The position numbers were made by a program, and so were the translations under genes. Shown here piece after piece: positions 61,620 through 64,000 of a DNA stretch of 64,000 nt. Numbering within the stretch: the stretch's first letter is position 1; each line of letters opens with the position of its first letter. The DNA comes from Juglans regia (taxonomy: Eukaryota; Streptophyta; Magnoliopsida; Fagales; Juglandaceae), in NCBI RefSeq assembly GCF_001411555.2, contig NC_049910.1, positions 31,343,150 to 31,407,149 of the forward strand. The letters run 5' to 3'. The notes under the pieces are model-generated. The model was not told the origin of the DNA. It searched no databases and saw only the letters and a program-made list of their open reading frames with translations.

Positions 61620-62189
61620 GAAACAACCTAAAACCGTTCGAACAAAATCAGTAAAACCATTTGAACATTGATACAGAACATTCAAATGTAATCTTTATTA
61701 AATGTTTGAACAACATTGAGAACCGCTCGAATGATAACATCAAACATGAAATCAACGTTCGAAAGTCATCTCATAGCAAATCATTCGATTGTATCATAGT
61801 CCGATTGAACGTTTTACTCAATACATTCAAACATATTTTACTGTTCGGCCATCAAATTTTGTGTTCGAATGTTTTCCCATGCCAATTTGGTCGAACGGAC
61901 TGGTATCATTCGACCACTCATAAAGGATGCATTTGAACATAATTGACGATCGAATGTAATGTTTATACTGTTCGAATGTGATTGTGGGACGAAATTCAAT
62001 CGTACAAAAAAAATGTTTCGTTAGAATGCAATCAAAAGGTTTTGCTCAATTTCATTCCAAAATACCTTTTGGGACAGTGTTATTGAAACGACCTTGAGAC
62101 AATTTTTTTGTGTCCCAAGAAGTATTTTGGGACGAAATCACAATTTTTGGGACAAATTTTCGTCCCAAAAAACCATTTCTGTTGTAGTG
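61620..62189. repeat. CACTA right subterminal repeats
   Basis: About fourteen motif variants (CGTTCGAAC, CATTTGAAC, TGTTCGAAT, GTCGAACG) followed by TTTTGGGACGAAA direct and inverted repeats up to the CACTA terminus. The pattern mirrors the left end. Confidence 0.75.
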
Positions 62190-62192
62190 ACC

Positions 62193-62537
62193 TGTTATGG
62201 GACCCATTCAACGTTAAGTAAATTGAATAACCAATATCTTCTAAAAACCATTAATATGAAACGTTTTCACAATAGCAGTACTGGGTGTGAAAAAAGTGCT
62301 TATAAATAATTTTTTTCTATTTATTATTTTTACGTGAATTATTGATGTTAGAAAATAGAATATAATAGAAAATGAGATGGAGAAGAGAGGAGGAGGGAGA
62401 GAGACTACATCTTAATTATTATCATCAAGTGTTATTCAATACATAATATATGTCCCTATTTATAAGTAAATAAGGCCAAAAAAGAATGAAAATATAATAA
62501 ATCAACTATATATACTAATTGATATTAATTGATTTAC
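62193..62537. other. intergenic, no gene seen
   Basis: No coding signal. TGTTAGAAAATAGAATA near 62346 looks like an LTR start, but no partner was found. Confidence 0.5.
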
Positions 62538-62554
62538 ATAATGAGAGGTTTGGA

Positions 62555-63465
62555 GGAGAAGATGCCTTGCTCGAATTGAAGGTATTTGAGAATCTTATGA
62601 GGTTGTTAGTCATTCTATTTGTGTGTGGCTTGGTTCCCTTTGTCATGTGGTAAAGAATCCTAAGTGGTTGTCTCATCGGGATGGTAAGATTTTAGAGGCC
62701 TTGTGGATTAAACCAATTGTGCCTAAAGCTCCTTCTTGCAAATTGGTTAAGTGGTTTAAGCCTCCGTCGGGATGGTATAAATTGAACACGGATGGTAGTA
62801 GTCTCGGAAATTCGGGATCTTGTGGCATTGGTAGGGTTATTCGTAGTGATTCAGGAGGTCTTGTCCAGGCTTATGCCTCTCCTATTAGGATCGGTTCCAA
62901 CAATAAAGCGAAACTTTTGGCACTTCTCCATGGTTTGAATTTTTGCAAGGCTTTAAATATTTCTAACATCATAATAGAAATGGATTCGATGGTGGTGCTA
63001 TCGTGGTGCTATCGTGGTGGTTGAGAGGGCGTTTTGGGAAGAAATTATTATTTTGACTCGTTCTCTTCATTGTCTGTTTCAACATGTTTTTACTGAAGGT
63101 AATATGGTGGCGGATTGGTTAGCTAATGTAGGAGCCTCAGGCCCTGACTTGGCTTTTTCTAATAACTGTGTTTTGCCACGGACTCTTCGGGGATTGCTCC
63201 ATTTGGATATCTTAGGCCTTCCATCTTTAAGAGTTTAGTTTTTATTCTGGGTTTTGTGGTTATTGTTTATAGTCAATTTATAAGTTGGTCTTTGTTTTGC
63301 TTTTCTTTGTTGTGGGCCTGATGAGTTTTCAAATGGTCCTTTCTTGTCACCTCAATATTCCTCCGCCATAAGTGAAGGTTTTATTAATAAATTTGGGAGG
63401 GGTCACTATTGGACATGTGACTTCCTGCTCTTTTAAAAAAAAGTTAAAAAAAAAGAAAAAAATAA
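62555..63465 (+). mobile_element. LINE-D: 5'-truncated L1-type insertion
   Basis: 911 bp with a perfect 17-bp TSD ATAATGAGAGGTTTGGA (62538-62554 and 63466-63482). It contains only RNase H and the 3' UTR, with GGTCACTATTGGACATGTG and an A-rich tail with interruptions. It belongs with LINE-B and LINE-C. Confidence 0.93.
62623..63238 (+). pseudogene. LINE-D RNase H domain
   Basis: WYKLNTDGSSLGNSGSCGIG starts the domain. EMDSMVVLSW is followed by a frame break at about 63005-63024, where GGTGCTATCGT is tandemly duplicated; the second frame then gives FTEGNMVADWLANVGASGPD and ends RGLLHLDILGLPSLRV. This is a plant RVT_3-type RNase H C-terminus. The short direct duplication explains the frameshift. 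Confidence 0.88.
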
Positions 63466-63690
63466 ATAATGAGAGGTTTGGATTCAAAACCCATCTCAAC
63501 TCATCTCATCTCATCATTACAACTTTCTCAAATTTTTACACAAAATGTAATAAACAATTTAACTTTTTTAAATCTCAAAACAACTTTTTCAAATTCTCAC
63601 ACCAAATATAATAAATAATTCAACTTTTATTCTACTATTCACAAATCATCTCAACCAATTTCAACTTATCTCTAAATCCAAACCTCTCTA

Positions 63691-64000
63691 TTTTGGGCCA
63701 CTTATTGTTTTCATTGTCCTCCAATGCCAAACCACGACTTTATGCGTATATGAAATATGTACGTGTCTACTCCGTGGGCAAAAAGTCAGCAAAAGTGCCA
63801 AACGGAAGAAAATGCGCAAGTTCTTAAGAGTTTAAATTTCTTGCGCAGTACCATAATTTTGGACAAAATTAAAGACTGATCTCTCGTCTCATCCGGCCAA
63901 CATTTATCAAACAAGAAATAGGATATATCCTGTTAATTAGCTTCCAATAATTAATTAATGCAGCTGGCTAGCATGCATGCATGCATGAGTATCCGATCTT
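63691..64000. other. intergenic, no gene seen
   Basis: No coding signal. The window ends in GCATGCATGCATGCATG. Confidence 0.55.

Larger units (their letters stand above)
47429..62189 (+). mobile_element. CACTA (En/Spm-type) transposon, about 14.8 kb with nested LINEs
   Basis: The left end CACTACAATAAAAAAAATGA and the complement of the right end CACTACAACAGAAATGGT both run on to TTTGGGAYGAAA. Flanking triplets ACT and ACC match at 2 of 3 positions. Motifs related to GTTCGAAC are dense in the terminal 0.6 kb at each side and again near 55.97-56.93 kb. The coding core is TNP2-like (57731-59773) plus PTTA/TNP1-like (about 60.15-61.43 kb). LINE-B (5964 bp) and a LINE-E fragment are inserted in it; without LINE-B and one TSD copy it would be about 8.8 kb. 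All coding parts are decayed. Confidence 0.85.
62541..63690. mobile_element. Tourist-like MITE, CATCTCATC family, copy 4, split by LINE-D
   Basis: The left end ATGAGAGGTTTGGA (from 62541) and the right part (63466-63690) are separated by LINE-D. The right terminus ends in the complement of GAGAGGTTTGGATTTAGAG. CATCTCATCTCATCATT and related motifs match the copies at 10983, 40475 and 47146. Its own TSD is not clear. Confidence 0.75.

Overview
The window is plant nuclear DNA from a eudicot. Supporting this are GT-AG introns in a plant-type bHLH gene, Ty1/copia and plant L1 retrotransposons primed by initiator-tRNA-Met-type sites, a CACTA transposon of the TNP2/PTTA type, and many short AT-rich MITEs. 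Species cannot be fixed from sequence alone. It reads as a transposon-rich stretch around one host gene.

Host gene: the only convincing host protein gene is a nine-exon bHLH68-like transcription factor on the plus strand (15557-19174, 356 codons). Every splice junction keeps frame and obeys GT-AG. A 204-bp Mutator-like MITE lies in the intron that splits its HLH domain. A truncated copia element ends about 0.6 kb upstream, and a full-length copia element sits 313 bp downstream in the opposite orientation.

Layout: 1-4.3 kb is AT-rich intergenic DNA with a 553-bp inverted-repeat MITE and a 140-bp CACTA-like MITE. 4354-9799 is Copia-1 (+), with 689-bp LTRs that differ at about 12 positions and a perfect ATATA target-site duplication (TSD); its gag-pol frame is broken only by three stop codons. 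13241-14922 is Copia-4 (+), an internally deleted copy whose ends appear to be non-canonical TA...CA. 15557-19174 is the bHLH gene. 19487-25903 is Copia-2 (-), with 370-bp LTRs and TSD CATTC. About 26.48-32.16 kb is LINE-A (-). 32485-39563 is Copia-3 (-), with TSD TATGC. 40-42.2 kb holds two MITEs and an LTR remnant. 42219-46822 is a MITE split by LINE-C (+), which itself carries another MITE. 47429-62189 is a CACTA element of about 14.8 kb with decayed TNP2 and PTTA/TNP1-like genes and arrays of GTTCGAAC-like subterminal motifs; it is interrupted by LINE-B (49847-55810, 17-bp TSD) and by a LINE-E fragment. 62541-63690 is a Tourist-like MITE split by LINE-D (62555-63465, 17-bp TSD).

How the parts relate: the region grew by nested insertion, with three LINEs landing inside DNA transposons. 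LINE-B, -C and -D share a 3'-terminal sequence around GACATGTG and form one family; LINE-A is different. All retroelement and transposase genes carry stops, frameshifts or catalytic substitutions; Copia-1 is the least damaged. I found no tRNA or rRNA gene, no CRISPR array and no gene cluster that looks like a new biological system. The least explained items are a minus-strand reading frame inside the CACTA element, the (TA)n-tailed LINE-B, and the TA...CA-ended Copia-4.
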